A stretch of 64,000 nucleotides of DNA from Pontibacter sp. HSC-14F20 (GTDB taxonomy: Bacteria; Bacteroidota; Bacteroidia; Cytophagales; Hymenobacteraceae): the NCBI RefSeq assembly GCF_019599265.1, contig NZ_JAHZTC010000002.1, positions 186,001 through 250,000 of the forward strand. The letters run 5' to 3'. The notes under the pieces were generated by a model, which was not told where the DNA came from, did not search any database, and saw only the letters and a program-made list of their open reading frames with translations. A program made the position numbers and the translations under genes. Below, in pieces: positions 42,262 to 51,525 of this stretch; positions within the stretch are counted from its first letter, which is position 1, and the number at the start of each line of letters is the position of its first letter.

Positions 42262-45200
42262 TCAACTACACCCCAAACTATTCCCACAGTTTAGGCATTT
42301 GTAGCAGGTGCCGGAGCGGATGGTGATGTGGCCGCAGACGTTGCAGATGGGGGCGTCGCCCATCATGCTGGCCAGCACTTGCTGAGTCTGCTCCATCAGC
42401 ACGGTGCGGCTTTGGGTCATCAGAGTATAGCCATTGGTTTTCACATCGGTGGCCGGCTCGGGCTGGGCCGCTGGCGTGGCAACGGCAGGTATAGCCGGGG
42501 CGACTGGCGTGGCCGGTTCCAAGTTCTTCTCACTCGGCACATGCACGAGGTCTTCGCGCTTCAGGTACTCGTAGCCGAGGAGGCGGAAGAGGTAGTCGAA
42601 GACCGAGGTGGCGGACTTGATGTTGGGATGCTCCACGCGGCCCGCCGGCTCGAAGCGGGTGAAGGTGAAGCGGTTCACGAACTCTTCCAGCGGCACACCA
42701 TACTGCAGCCCCAGCGACACCGCAATAGCGAAACAATTGAGGATGGAGCGGAACGAAGCGCCTTCCTTGTACATGTCGATGAACACTTCGCCGAGCTCAC
42801 CGTTCGGATACTCGCCCGTGCGGATGTACACGGTATGGCCGTCAATCTTGGCTTTCTGGGTGAAACCGGTGCGCTTGTCCGGCAGCTTGCGGCGCTCCAC
42901 CATGTGGGCGAGTTGCTTGCGGAACGGCTCGTTGGCGGCGTCTTCTAGAATGGCTTTGGCCGCCTGCAACACTTGTTCGGCACTAATGCTGTTGTCGGTC
43001 TGCGGTAATTCCGTGTCTGGTGCTTTGTCGGTTTCAGCTTTTTGGCTACTCGACGAGAGCGGTTGCGAAAGCTTGCTGCCGTCACGGTAAATCGAACAAG
43101 CTTTCAGGCCCAGTTCCCAGGACAGGTGGTAGCAACGGGCCACTTCTTCGCGGGTGGTTTCGTTGGGCAGGTTGATGGTCTTGGAGATAGCCCCGGAAAT
43201 GAACGGCTGCACGGCGGCCATCATCTGGATGTGTCCTTCGGGCTTGATGAAACGCTTGCCCTTGTGCCCGCAGCGGTTGGCGCAGTCAAACACCGGGTAG
43301 TGTTCTTCGCGCAGGTATGGGGCGCCTTCAGTAGTCATGGTGCCGCAGATATAGTCACTGGCTTCTTCTATCTGTTGGTAGGTATAGCCCAGCGCGCGCA
43401 ACAGGTTGAAGTCAGGCAGGTTGTAGAGTTCGGGCACAAAACCAAGCCGCTGCAGACAAGCTTCTCCCAGATTGTACACACTGAACAGCGAGGCCACATC
43501 ATAGGCTGTCAACAGGCCCGCTTCCAGCTGCTGGATTTCCTCTGGCGTGAAGCCTGCAGCAGCTAGTGACGTCTCGTTGATGTGAGGAGCGCCCTTGAAC
43601 GTGGCGTGGCCTTTGGCGTAGTTCACGATGGCCTGCATTTCGGCTTCGGTATAGCCCAGTTTGCGCAGCGCGGCAGGTATAGACTGGTTGATGATCTTGA
43701 AATAACCGCCACCGGCCAGCTTCTTATACTTCACCAGCGCAAAGTCCGGCTCTACGCCCGTCGTGTCGCAGTCCATCAGCAAACCGATAGTACCCGTCGG
43801 GGCGATAACCGTGGCCTGTGCGTTGCGGTAGCCGTGTTTCTGGCCCAGTTCCAAGGCTTCGTCCCACGCAGCGCAGGCGGCTTGGTGCAGGTAGTCGGGG
43901 CAAAGGGCAGGGTCGAGCGGCTGCGCAGGTATAGCCAAACCTTCGTAGGCTTCAGGCTGGTTGTGCGCAGCCGCACGATGGTTGCGGATGACGCGCAGCA
44001 TGGCATCTGCGTTAGGCTTATACTTCGGAAAAGCCCCCAGTTCAGCGGCCATCTCGGCAGAAGTCGCATAGGAGGTACCCGTCATAATTGCGGTCAGCGC
44101 GGCGGCTACGGTGCGGGCTTCGTCGCTGTCGTAAGCCAGTCCCTGCACCATCAGCAAAGCGCCGAGGTTGGCATAGCCGAGCCCGATGGTACGGTAATCG
44201 TAGGAGCGTTGCGCCACTTCTTCGGAGGGGAACTGGGCCATCAGCACCGAAATTTCCAGCACCATCGTCCAGAGGCGGCAGGCGTGGCGGTAAGCGGCCA
44301 CATCGAATGTCTGCGTGGAAGCATCAAAAAAGCGAATCAGGTTGAGCGAGGCGAGGTTGCAGGCTGTGTTGTCGAGGAACATGTATTCCGAGCAGGGATT
44401 CGAGGCGCGGATAGGTCCTTCATCGGGACAGGTATGCCATTCGTTAATAGTCGTGTCGAACTGCAGTCCCGGGTCGGCGCAGGACCAGGCCGCGTCGGCT
44501 ATCTGGTCCCACAACTCGCTGGCAGGTATAGATTGCATCACCTTACCCGTAGAGCGGGCATGCAGGTGCCACGGTTCGTCGTTTTGTAAGGCCTTAAAGA
44601 AGGAGTTCGGTACACGCACCGAGTTGTTCGAGTTCTGGCCCGACACGGTGTGGTAGGCTTCCCCGTTATAGTCCGAAGGGTAACCCGCCGCAATCAGGGC
44701 CGCCACTTTTTTCTCTTCTTCTTTTTTCCAGTTAGTGAATTCCACAATCTCGGGATGATCGAGGTCGAGGCACACCATTTTGGCCGCCCTTCTCGTCGTA
44801 CCACCCGACTTAATCGCTCCTGCCGCACGGTCGCCAATTTTCAGGAAGGACATCAGGCCAGAAGAGCTGCCACCGCCGCCAAGCGCTTCGTCTTTGCCCC
44901 GGATGCTGGAGAAATTGGTGCCCACGCCGGAACCATACTTAAAGATGCGCGCTTCCTGCACCCACAGGTCCATGATACCGCCTTTGTTCACCAGGTCATC
45001 ATCCACCGCCAGTATAAAACAGGCATGCGGCTGCGGACGTTCGTAGGCCGAAGTCGATTCTTTCAGCTTCCCGGTTTTGGGGTCTACATAATAATGTCCC
45101 TGTGCTTTACCGGTTAATTTATAAGAGGAGTGGAGGCCCGTATTGAACCACTGCGGTGAGTTAGGCGCGGCATACTGCCCGAGGAGCATGTACACTAGTT

Positions 45201-45561
45201 CGTCGTAAAAAGCCTGCGCGTCTTCCTGTGTCTTAAAATAGCCATTCCCTTCGCCCCAGCTTCTCCAGCAGTCGGCCAGACGATGCACCACCTGCTTCAC
45301 CGATTTTTCTGCTCCCGTGCTGCCATCTGGCTGCGGAACACCCGCTTTGCGCAGGTACTTCTGGGCAAGTATATCAGTTGCAATTTGCGACCAGTTCGCG
45401 GGCACCTCCACGTCTTTTATCTCAGCTACGATGCCGCCGGAAGGGTCGCGGATAGTAGAGGACCTTTTTTCATAGTCATACAAGGTATAGGGGCTCTCAC
45501 CCTGCCGAGTAAAAAAGCGATGGACCGGTAGGCCATCGCTTTTTGCTTGCTCTTTTTTCAT
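42262..45561 (-). CDS. nrdJ: Adenosylcobalamin-dependent ribonucleotide reductase (class II)
   Basis: 1099 residues. It converts ribonucleotides to deoxyribonucleotides without oxygen, using a B12 radical. Motifs include S-N-P-C-S-E-Y and N-T-A-C-N-L-A-S-L-N-L, and the finger-loop region A-P-T-G-T-I-G. Near the C-terminus a spacer rich in Ala/Pro leads to a zinc-ribbon-like tail with C-N-V-C-G and C-Y-K-C-L-N-C-G, also typical of this class. Class II enzymes work with or without oxygen, fitting a facultative denitrifier. Monocistronic. Confidence 0.95.
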   Translation of the reverse strand: MKKEQAKSDGLPVHRFFTRQGESPYTLYDYEKRSSTIRDPSGGIVAEIKDVEVPANWSQIATDILAQKYLRKAGVPQPDGSTGAEKSVKQVVHRLADCWRSWGEGNGYFKTQEDAQAFYDELVYMLLGQYAAPNSPQWFNTGLHSSYKLTGKAQGHYYVDPKTGKLKESTSAYERPQPHACFILAVDDDLVNKGGIMDLWVQEARIFKYGSGVGTNFSSIRGKDEALGGGGSSSGLMSFLKIGDRAAGAIKSGGTTRRAAKMVCLDLDHPEIVEFTNWKKEEEKKVAALIAAGYPSDYNGEAYHTVSGQNSNNSVRVPNSFFKALQNDEPWHLHARSTGKVMQSIPASELWDQIADAAWSCADPGLQFDTTINEWHTCPDEGPIRASNPCSEYMFLDNTACNLASLNLIRFFDASTQTFDVAAYRHACRLWTMVLEISVLMAQFPSEEVAQRSYDYRTIGLGYANLGALLMVQGLAYDSDEARTVAAALTAIMTGTSYATSAEMAAELGAFPKYKPNADAMLRVIRNHRAAAHNQPEAYEGLAIPAQPLDPALCPDYLHQAACAAWDEALELGQKHGYRNAQATVIAPTGTIGLLMDCDTTGVEPDFALVKYKKLAGGGYFKIINQSIPAALRKLGYTEAEMQAIVNYAKGHATFKGAPHINETSLAAAGFTPEEIQQLEAGLLTAYDVASLFSVYNLGEACLQRLGFVPELYNLPDFNLLRALGYTYQQIEEASDYICGTMTTEGAPYLREEHYPVFDCANRCGHKGKRFIKPEGHIQMMAAVQPFISGAISKTINLPNETTREEVARCYHLSWELGLKACSIYRDGSKLSQPLSSSSQKAETDKAPDTELPQTDNSISAEQVLQAAKAILEDAANEPFRKQLAHMVERRKLPDKRTGFTQKAKIDGHTVYIRTGEYPNGELGEVFIDMYKEGASFRSILNCFAIAVSLGLQYGVPLEEFVNRFTFTRFEPAGRVEHPNIKSATSVFDYLFRLLGYEYLKREDLVHVPSEKNLEPATPVAPAIPAVATPAAQPEPATDVKTNGYTLMTQSRTVLMEQTQQVLASMMGDAPICNVCGHITIRSGTCYKCLNCGNSLGCS

Positions 45562-45630
45562 AAAATAGTTGTTGGGTTAAAGGTATGATTCTCAGTTGCT
45601 TAACTTTCGTCAGAAGCTGCTGTAAATGGT

Positions 45631-45708
45631 TTGATAAATATATCAGAAAAATATTTAAGAAAAAAAGACCTTTTTATCTTTTATTTTGTTCTGCCTGTAT
45701 ATACCTTT
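45631..45708 (+). promoter_or_regulatory. Putative promoter of the RIC operon
   Basis: TACCTTTA (45701-45708) is one base from the TAnnTTTG element and lies about 45 bases before the RIC start. Upstream, TTGATAAATATATCAG (45631-45646) resembles an FNR site, but the half-sites are six rather than four bases apart and centred about 66 bases from the -7 element. A regulated promoter is plausible; the regulator is unclear. Confidence 0.4.
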
Positions 45709-45753
45709 ACATCGGCAATCATTTATAACAGAACAATTCAACAAAAAAACACC

Positions 45754-46710
45754 ATGGAAACCATAGACAAATTAGACGTAACTGTACTGGAACCACGCAT
45801 GAAACACCCGACCATTTTCCAGTGGTTTGATAAACTGAATGGCGGCGAAGCTTTTGTGATTCACAACGACCACGACCCGAAGCCACTGTACTACCAGTTG
45901 CTAGGTGAGCGCGGTAATATCTTTAAGTGGGAGTACCTGCTGCAGGGACCGGAAATATGGGAAGTGAAAATCTCGAAACTGACTCCTGAAGAAGGAGAGA
46001 CAGTAGGCGAACTCGTAGCCAAAGACTACCGCAAGGCGCAGGTGTTCAAGAAATATGGCATCGACTTCTGCTGCAACGGCAAAAAATCACTGAAGCAGGC
46101 TTGCGAAGAAAAAGGTATCAGCCAGGAGCAACTGGAGTACGAACTCAACGCCATGCCAGAGAAAACTGCCGAGACCTCGCGCGGTAACGAATACGACAAG
46201 TGGGAGCTGGGCTTCCTGGGCGACTACATCGTAAACATGCACCATAGCTATGTGCGCGAGGCTATACCTGCGCTGTACGAATATACTACCAAAGTAGCCC
46301 GTGTACACGGTACCCGTCACCCCGAGGTGATCGAAGTAGCCAAGCACTTTGTGAACGTAGCCAACGAGCTGGAATCTCACATGCCGAAAGAAGAGCGCGT
46401 GTTGTTCCCGTTCATCAAGCAGATGGAAGAAGCGAAGAAGAATGGCGTGAAGCTGGACCGTCCGGCCTTCGGCAGCATCCAGAACCCGATCAACATGATG
46501 GAGATGGAGCACGAATCAGCCGGTGGCGAAATGGAAGCTATCCGCAAGTTGACAGATGACTTTACCCTGCCAGCCGACGCCTGCGCCACGTATAGAGTAA
46601 TGTTCTCAAAACTAGAGGAATTCGAGAACGACCTGCACCGCCACATCCACCTGGAGAACAACGTGCTGTTCCCGAAAGCGCTGGAACTGGAGAAAGAAGT
46701 GTTGAAGTAA
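45754..46710 (+). CDS. ric: Iron-sulfur cluster repair di-iron protein (RIC/ScdA/YtfE type) with N-terminal DUF2249
   Basis: 318 residues from ATG 45754; the frame is open upstream but the preceding residues are hydrophobic leader DNA. Residues 1-80 form a DUF2249 domain, about 85-140 the ScdA_N (DUF542) domain with the motif D-F-C-C-N-G (Cys106/107), and about 150-310 a hemerythrin domain with H-H-S-Y, H-x-E-V, E-L-E-S-H and H-R-H-I-H-L-E. RIC proteins repair iron-sulfur clusters damaged by NO or peroxide. The added DUF2249 is less usual. First gene of a nitrosative stress cluster. Confidence 0.9.
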   Translation: METIDKLDVTVLEPRMKHPTIFQWFDKLNGGEAFVIHNDHDPKPLYYQLLGERGNIFKWEYLLQGPEIWEVKISKLTPEEGETVGELVAKDYRKAQVFKKYGIDFCCNGKKSLKQACEEKGISQEQLEYELNAMPEKTAETSRGNEYDKWELGFLGDYIVNMHHSYVREAIPALYEYTTKVARVHGTRHPEVIEVAKHFVNVANELESHMPKEERVLFPFIKQMEEAKKNGVKLDRPAFGSIQNPINMMEMEHESAGGEMEAIRKLTDDFTLPADACATYRVMFSKLEEFENDLHRHIHLENNVLFPKALELEKEVLK

Positions 46711-46785
46711 CAAGGATATCAGGGCAGGCTGTGGAAGGAACCGTGGTCTGCCCCATTACCCCTACGGGCAAAGCCCACCACAACT

Positions 46786-47286
46786 ATGACAACTGCAACC
46801 AAACCACTGAAACGAGACAAAAGCCTGGTGCCGCTCTCCCGCGAACACCACTTCGGACTGCTGTTCTGCTGGAAACTGAAGCAAGGTATGGCCAACGGCA
46901 CTTCTTTTGAGCTGATGCGCCAGTACACCGATTATTTCTGGAAAAACATTCTGAAAGCACACTGCCAGGAGGAGGAAGTGATCGTGAAAAGACTTTTGCC
47001 CAAAGATGATGTGAACTCTATCAGAATACATGAAGAGCATCAGCTAATCGAAGCCATCATCGGCCTGATCAATAAGCAAAAGAATCTGAATACCTCTCTT
47101 ATTGTAACGCTGCAACAGGACCTGACCGACCACATCCGTTGGGAAGAACGCGAGCTGTTCCCCTACCTGCAGACGGTGGCCGATCCGGAGGAACTGGCTG
47201 ATGTGGGCCGGTTGCTGGAGCATGACCTGCAGGAGCCGTTGGACGAGTTTTTGCCTGCTTTCTGGGAAAATAAAAAGGTAAGTTAA
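46786..47286 (+). CDS. Hemerythrin-domain protein
   Basis: 166 residues, a single four-helix hemerythrin-like domain. Candidate di-iron ligands are S-R-E-H-H near residue 21, H-C-Q-E-E near 62, H-E-E-H near 84 and H-I-R-W-E-E-R-E near 110. It probably binds a di-iron centre that handles O2 or NO. 75 bases after RIC and 2 bases before the DUF1858/DUF2249 gene. Confidence 0.88.
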   Translation: MTTATKPLKRDKSLVPLSREHHFGLLFCWKLKQGMANGTSFELMRQYTDYFWKNILKAHCQEEEVIVKRLLPKDDVNSIRIHEEHQLIEAIIGLINKQKNLNTSLIVTLQQDLTDHIRWEERELFPYLQTVADPEELADVGRLLEHDLQEPLDEFLPAFWENKKVS

Positions 47287-47288
47287 TC

Positions 47289-48107
47289 ATGGAACTGTCT
47301 GCTACCACCCGAATCTCAACTATACTGCGGGAGAACCCTGCGGCTATAGAGGCCATCGTGTCGATCAACAAGCACTTTGAGAAGCTGCGGAACCCCGTGC
47401 TGCGCAAGGTGCTGGCTTCGCGGGTGACCATCGCCGATGCTGCCCGCATTGGCAAGTGCCGGGTGGAGGATTTCTATGAAAAGCTGGAACCGCTGGGCTT
47501 CAGCATCGCATCAAAACCAACTCACAGCAAAAGGGCTATACCTATGGAAAACGATGTTTTGGAAAGACCCGCTTTTATGGCGAATCTGAAGCAGGAAGAT
47601 ACCCTTGTGCTGGACGTTCGCGACACCATCGCCAAAGGCGACGACCCTTTTCTGCAGATCATGGACGCGGTAAACAAGCTAAATCCCGAACAGGTGCTTT
47701 GCATAGTCAATACCTTCGAGCCAATTCCGCTGATCGCTATCATCCGCCCCAAAGGCTTCGAGTACTATACCGAAACGCTGGGGCCTCACCTGGTGAAGAC
47801 ATACTTTAAGAAACAAAGCGCAGGGGAAGAGGTAAAAGTAAATCCAACCGTTATCGAGGAAAACTTCGATGAACTGTTGGCCAGGTATAGCGGCAAGCTG
47901 CAGCCAATGGACGTGCGCCAGATGGAGATGCCGCAACCGATGGTGTCTATACTTGGTGCCCTGGAAACGCTGCCGAAGGACAAGGCGCTGTATGTGCATC
48001 ACCGCAAAGTTCCGCAGTTTCTGCTGCCGCAATTAACGGAGCGAGGATTTAAGGTAAGTATAAAAGAAGTTGGGCCGAACGAGGTGAATTTGCTGATATA
48101 CAGGTAG
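47289..48107 (+). CDS. DUF1858 plus double DUF2249 protein
   Basis: 272 residues. An N-terminal DUF1858-like helical domain (about 1-70, R-K-V-L-A-S-R-V-T-I) is followed by two DUF2249 domains (about 95-170 and 200-270; L-V-L-D-V-R-D and P-M-V-S-I-L-G-A-L-E). DUF2249 is a SirA/TusA-like fold common in denitrifier clusters, biochemical role unknown. With the copy in RIC this makes three DUF2249 units in adjacent genes. 2-base gap to the hemerythrin gene implies cotranscription. Confidence 0.82.
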   Translation: MELSATTRISTILRENPAAIEAIVSINKHFEKLRNPVLRKVLASRVTIADAARIGKCRVEDFYEKLEPLGFSIASKPTHSKRAIPMENDVLERPAFMANLKQEDTLVLDVRDTIAKGDDPFLQIMDAVNKLNPEQVLCIVNTFEPIPLIAIIRPKGFEYYTETLGPHLVKTYFKKQSAGEEVKVNPTVIEENFDELLARYSGKLQPMDVRQMEMPQPMVSILGALETLPKDKALYVHHRKVPQFLLPQLTERGFKVSIKEVGPNEVNLLIYR

Positions 48108-48137
48108 GCCTTGTGGTGTATTAATGCTGTCAATTTA

Positions 48138-48153
48138 AATGACTTTTGTCATT
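48138..48153 (+). promoter_or_regulatory. Crp/Fnr-like box upstream of the NnrS-like gene
   Basis: AATGAC-TTTT-GTCATT is a perfect inverted repeat, identical in its arms to the norZ box, 117 bases before the next start codon. A weak -7 candidate, GATATTGT (48175-48182), lies 33 bases away, but it is poor, so only the box itself is solid. Confidence 0.65.
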
Positions 48154-48269
48154 TCGACCAGCGGGAGAAATCTGGATATTGTGAACAGGAATTAATGTTT
48201 TCAGATTTCTCATTGCATGCGAAATGACAATGAAAGAAGTGAAACAACTAACAACCAACAACCATACGC

Positions 48270-49586
48270 ATGAGCGCCGCAACTGTTTCTAATTCACCCT
48301 CCAAATGGCTTGTGCTGCCGCACTACGCTTTCGCGGCGGTGTCGTTTGTGGTGCTGTGCCTGCTGCTGGTCTTTTCAACCGATGCTTTTGGCGGGCATTA
48401 TTTCCACCCGAAACTGCTTACCCTCACGCACGTGGCGGCGCTGGGCTGGGCAACCATGATCATCTTCGGATCGGTTTATCAGCTGCTGCCAGTGGTGCTG
48501 GAGGTACGGCTATACAGTGAAAAGCTAGGAACCTGGGCCTTTGCTTTACTATCAACCGGTACTATCCTGCTCACCATTTCCTTTTGGAATTTCTGGGTAG
48601 GCACCATCATGCACATAGCGGCTTGTCTGCTGTTCATATCGTTCCTGCTCTTTGCCTGTAACGTTGTGCAAACTGCCCGGCAGGTGAAGAAATGGGGGAT
48701 AGAGGCCGATTTTATGGTCACTTCGGTGGTATGGCTCGTAGCCACAGGGCTGGTGGGCGTGCTGATGGTTTTCAACTTTCAATATCCTTTTCTGCCACAG
48801 GACCATGTGCATTATCTGCAACTGCATGCGCACATAGGTATGGCGGGCTGGTTCCTGCTCCTGATCGTAGGCGTGGGCTCTAAACTGATCCCTATGTTCC
48901 TGCTGGCCCACCCTGAAGATACCCGCAGCCTGAACTGGAGCTATTACCTAATTAATGGCGGGCTGGTACTTTTTGCGTTGGATCACCTGTTTCTACACAC
49001 CGGTTTCTATGCGCTCTATGCGCTTATGGTTGTAGCAGGTATAGCCTGCTTCCTTTACTTCCTCTACCAGGCTAAATGCCTTGGAAAACGGCCCGACCTG
49101 GATTTAGGTATGAAGCAGACATTTGTGGCCCTGACGCTGCTGATCCTGCCCATCGTGCTCGTGTTTGTAGTGACGCTGCAGCTTGGACTGCCGCAACGCC
49201 TGCTGTCGGCGCTATACCTGGTGTATGGGCTTTCCATCTTCTTCGGCTTCGTGTCGGCGCTGATACTCGGGCAGACCTTTAAAACGCTTCCCTTTATCGT
49301 CTGGATGCACAGTTACGAAGATTATGTGGGCCGTTTCAAAACACCTATGCCGAAGGACATGTATAGCGTAACATTGCTGCGCTGGCAGAATATCGCCTAT
49401 ATTGTCGGGCTGGTGGGTTTACTGGCTGGTGTGTTGCTGGCCGAGCAGACTATTATTTTGGTGGGGGCGGTGCTCTTGAGTATTGCGGCGGTGCTGTATG
49501 CCGGCAACGTGTTTAAAGTGCTGTTGCACAAGGTGAAAGATTTAAAACCATTCGGCTATGAAAAGGCAGCAAAAGGAGCAAATTAA
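48270..49586 (+). CDS. NnrS-like / heme-copper-like 12-helix membrane protein
   Basis: 438 residues, about 12 hydrophobic helices. Conserved-looking His sites include H-Y-F-H-P, T-L-T-H-V-A-A-L-G-W and L-Q-L-H-A-H-I-G-M-A-G-W, the last resembling heme-ligand helices of heme-copper enzymes. NnrS is a heme- and copper-containing protein that protects against NO; assignment here is by likeness and neighbours, not proof. It follows the RIC/hemerythrin genes, and a perfect Crp/Fnr-like box precedes it. Confidence 0.75.
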   Translation: MSAATVSNSPSKWLVLPHYAFAAVSFVVLCLLLVFSTDAFGGHYFHPKLLTLTHVAALGWATMIIFGSVYQLLPVVLEVRLYSEKLGTWAFALLSTGTILLTISFWNFWVGTIMHIAACLLFISFLLFACNVVQTARQVKKWGIEADFMVTSVVWLVATGLVGVLMVFNFQYPFLPQDHVHYLQLHAHIGMAGWFLLLIVGVGSKLIPMFLLAHPEDTRSLNWSYYLINGGLVLFALDHLFLHTGFYALYALMVVAGIACFLYFLYQAKCLGKRPDLDLGMKQTFVALTLLILPIVLVFVVTLQLGLPQRLLSALYLVYGLSIFFGFVSALILGQTFKTLPFIVWMHSYEDYVGRFKTPMPKDMYSVTLLRWQNIAYIVGLVGLLAGVLLAEQTIILVGAVLLSIAAVLYAGNVFKVLLHKVKDLKPFGYEKAAKGAN

Positions 49587-49598
49587 TGAAAACTCAAG

Positions 49599-49623
49599 AC
49601 TCAGAACTCGGGACTCAGAACTC
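49599..49623 (+). repeat. ACTCAGAACTC direct repeat
   Basis: Two copies of ACTCAGAACTC (49599-49609 and 49613-49623) in the short gap before the SufT-like gene. Three more copies lie at 55208-55239. They lie outside genes and look like an extragenic repeat family. Confidence 0.6.
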
Positions 49624-49632
49624 AATGAACTT

Positions 49633-49953
49633 ATGAAAACGCAGGAACAGGAGCTCGTCAACGAAGCGTATGAAGCGCTCAAGTACATCATCGACCCGGA
49701 GATCGGCATAAACATTGTCGACCTCGGACTGGTATACAAAGTGACCCTGAAGGAAGAGGAGGAGAAGCTGCAGGTAGAATTGACGCTCACTACACCGGGC
49801 TGCCCGATGAGTGGTACGATCACGACAGCAGCCAGGCAAATGCTAGACAAGCGCTTCCCGAACCTGGATATAGAAGTAGAACTGGTATGGCTTCCGCCGT
49901 GGACGCCGGATATGATAAGTGAGGAAGGCATGCGACAATTAGGAAATACCTGA
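49633..49953 (+). CDS. MIP18/DUF59 iron-sulfur assembly protein (SufT/PaaD-like)
   Basis: 106 residues from ATG 49633; the frame opens at 49558 but that extension overlaps the previous gene and reads through the repeat. The domain has D-P-E-I-G-I-N-I-V-D-L-G and the conserved T-T-P-G-C-P-M-S with its reactive Cys. These proteins help mature iron-sulfur proteins. Located between NO-defence genes and an Rrf2 regulator, a role in restoring damaged clusters is likely. Confidence 0.85.
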   Translation: MKTQEQELVNEAYEALKYIIDPEIGINIVDLGLVYKVTLKEEEEKLQVELTLTTPGCPMSGTITTAARQMLDKRFPNLDIEVELVWLPPWTPDMISEEGMRQLGNT

Positions 49954-49983
49954 TAGTTTTGCGTTCCGTTTTAAGATAAGGTT

Positions 49984-50457
49984 ATGCTTTCGAAAACAAC
50001 AGAATATGCCTTGCGATCCATCGTGTACATTGCGATGGCTGACCAGGAAAACAAGCGTGTAGGCATCAAAGAAATAGCGAACGAACTGGAGCTGCCCACC
50101 CATTTTATAGGCAAGATCCTGCAGGATATGGTGCGCAAAGGCGTCATTGCCTCTGTCAAAGGCCCCCATGGCGGTTTTTTCCTGCATCGTCCGGCTAATG
50201 AAATCAGCATACTGGAAGTAGTAAGCATAATAGACGGACTCGAGGCCTTTAAAAAGTGCGGAATGGGTATGAAACAATGCTCCGACAAGCACCCTTGTCC
50301 CCTGCACGACGAAATCAAGGTATACCGCAACCACCTGTTGCAGGTATTCCGCGAGAAAACGATACAGAGTCTGGTAGATGATGTGCAGACCGGAAAATAT
50401 TTTATTAAAAATCAACCCGAAGAAGTGCTGAACGGCCAAGCCCGCGGCATCGCTTAA
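49984..50457 (+). CDS. Rrf2-family iron-sulfur transcription regulator (NsrR-like)
   Basis: 157 residues. N-terminal winged helix (Y-A-L-R-S-I-V-Y-I-A and G-P-H-G-G-F wing). Three cysteines, Cys92, Cys99 and Cys105 (K-C-G-M-G-M-K-Q-C, H-P-C), match the cluster ligands of NsrR/IscR. Such regulators sense NO or iron-sulfur status. Location after RIC, hemerythrins and SufT-like protein favours NO sensing. Its binding sites were not identified. Confidence 0.88.
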   Translation: MLSKTTEYALRSIVYIAMADQENKRVGIKEIANELELPTHFIGKILQDMVRKGVIASVKGPHGGFFLHRPANEISILEVVSIIDGLEAFKKCGMGMKQCSDKHPCPLHDEIKVYRNHLLQVFREKTIQSLVDDVQTGKYFIKNQPEEVLNGQARGIA

Positions 50458-50475
50458 ACAACCCTGAAACATACA

Positions 50476-51519
50476 ATGACAGCGTCCCTGACACAGGGTG
50501 CCTTCTCTGAAAAATTCAGAGCCATGCACCCTTTTGCCCAAACCGAAGAGATTACCGCCCTGCAGGAGGTGGTAGAAGAGATCCGGGAATTGAAGCGCGA
50601 GAAGAACGCGGTGATCTTATCGCACTTCTACATGTCGCCTGAGTTGCAGGTGCACCACAACGACGGAGGTATAGCCGACTTTGTGGGTGACTCACTCGGT
50701 TTAAGCGTAGCCGCCAAGAGCGTGGAAGCCGACAACATCATTTTCTGTGGTGTGAAGTTTATGGCCGAAACCGCCAAAATCCTGAATCCGGCCAAGCAGG
50801 TTTTGTTGCCGAGTTTTGAGGCAGGCTGTTCGCTGGCGGAGAGTATAACAGGTGCCGATGTGCGCAAACTCAAAGCGCAGTACCCGGGCGTGCCGGTGGT
50901 GGCCTACATTAATACTTACGCCGAGACCAAAGCCGAAGCCGACATTTGCTGCACCTCCCGTAATGCAATGGACATTGCCCGTTCCTTTGATTCCGACCGC
51001 CTGATTTTCCTGCCAGACCTGTTCATGGGCCGCAACCTCCAGACCCGCATCAAAGCCGAGACCGGCAAGGAACTGATCCTGTGGGAAGGCAAGTGCGAGG
51101 TGCACGAACAGTTCACGCCGCAGCGCATCAACGGACTTAAACTGATGTACCCCGAGGCGCAGGTGCTCGTGCACTGGGAAGTGCCGGACGATACCGTAGC
51201 CGATGCCCTGACCGGTGCAGGTGGGGTAGTAGGTAGCACATCAGACATTCTTCATTTTGTGGGTGAAAGCAAGTCACGGCAGTTCATTCTGGGCTCGGAG
51301 TGCGACCTGGGTGCTACTTTGCGTGGTATGTATCCGGAGAAGGAATTCATCGTGCCTTGCATTAAGTGTCCGCACATGAAAAAGATTACGGTACAGCGTA
51401 CGCTGCAGGCCTTGCGGGCCATCGGCACAGAGGCAGAGCGTATGTATACCGTGGATTTAGACCTGGACATTCGCCAGCGGGCTTTGCTGCCGATTGAGCG
51501 CATGTTGAAATTTACCTAA
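50476..51519 (+). CDS. nadA: Quinolinate synthase
   Basis: 347 residues. Condenses iminoaspartate with dihydroxyacetone phosphate to quinolinate for NAD synthesis, using a [4Fe-4S] cluster. The three cluster cysteines are in F-C-G-V-K-F, S-E-C-D and P-C-I-K-C-P-H; early H-F-Y and A-D-F-V-G-D-S-L blocks are also present. Starts 18 bases after the Rrf2 gene and is followed by nadB with a 6-base gap. Confidence 0.95.
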   Translation: MTASLTQGAFSEKFRAMHPFAQTEEITALQEVVEEIRELKREKNAVILSHFYMSPELQVHHNDGGIADFVGDSLGLSVAAKSVEADNIIFCGVKFMAETAKILNPAKQVLLPSFEAGCSLAESITGADVRKLKAQYPGVPVVAYINTYAETKAEADICCTSRNAMDIARSFDSDRLIFLPDLFMGRNLQTRIKAETGKELILWEGKCEVHEQFTPQRINGLKLMYPEAQVLVHWEVPDDTVADALTGAGGVVGSTSDILHFVGESKSRQFILGSECDLGATLRGMYPEKEFIVPCIKCPHMKKITVQRTLQALRAIGTEAERMYTVDLDLDIRQRALLPIERMLKFT

Positions 51520-51525
51520 TTGAAA

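Noticed and set aside
43582-44589. Plus-strand 335-codon open frame inside the ribonucleotide reductase gene
   Set aside because: Shadow of the class II reductase; no recognisable protein features.
45631-45646. TTGATAAATATATCAG as another member of the TGAC-N4-GTCA regulon
   Set aside because: Half-sites are six bases apart and the distance to the -7 element is about 66, so geometry and sequence both differ; kept only as a weak separate candidate.
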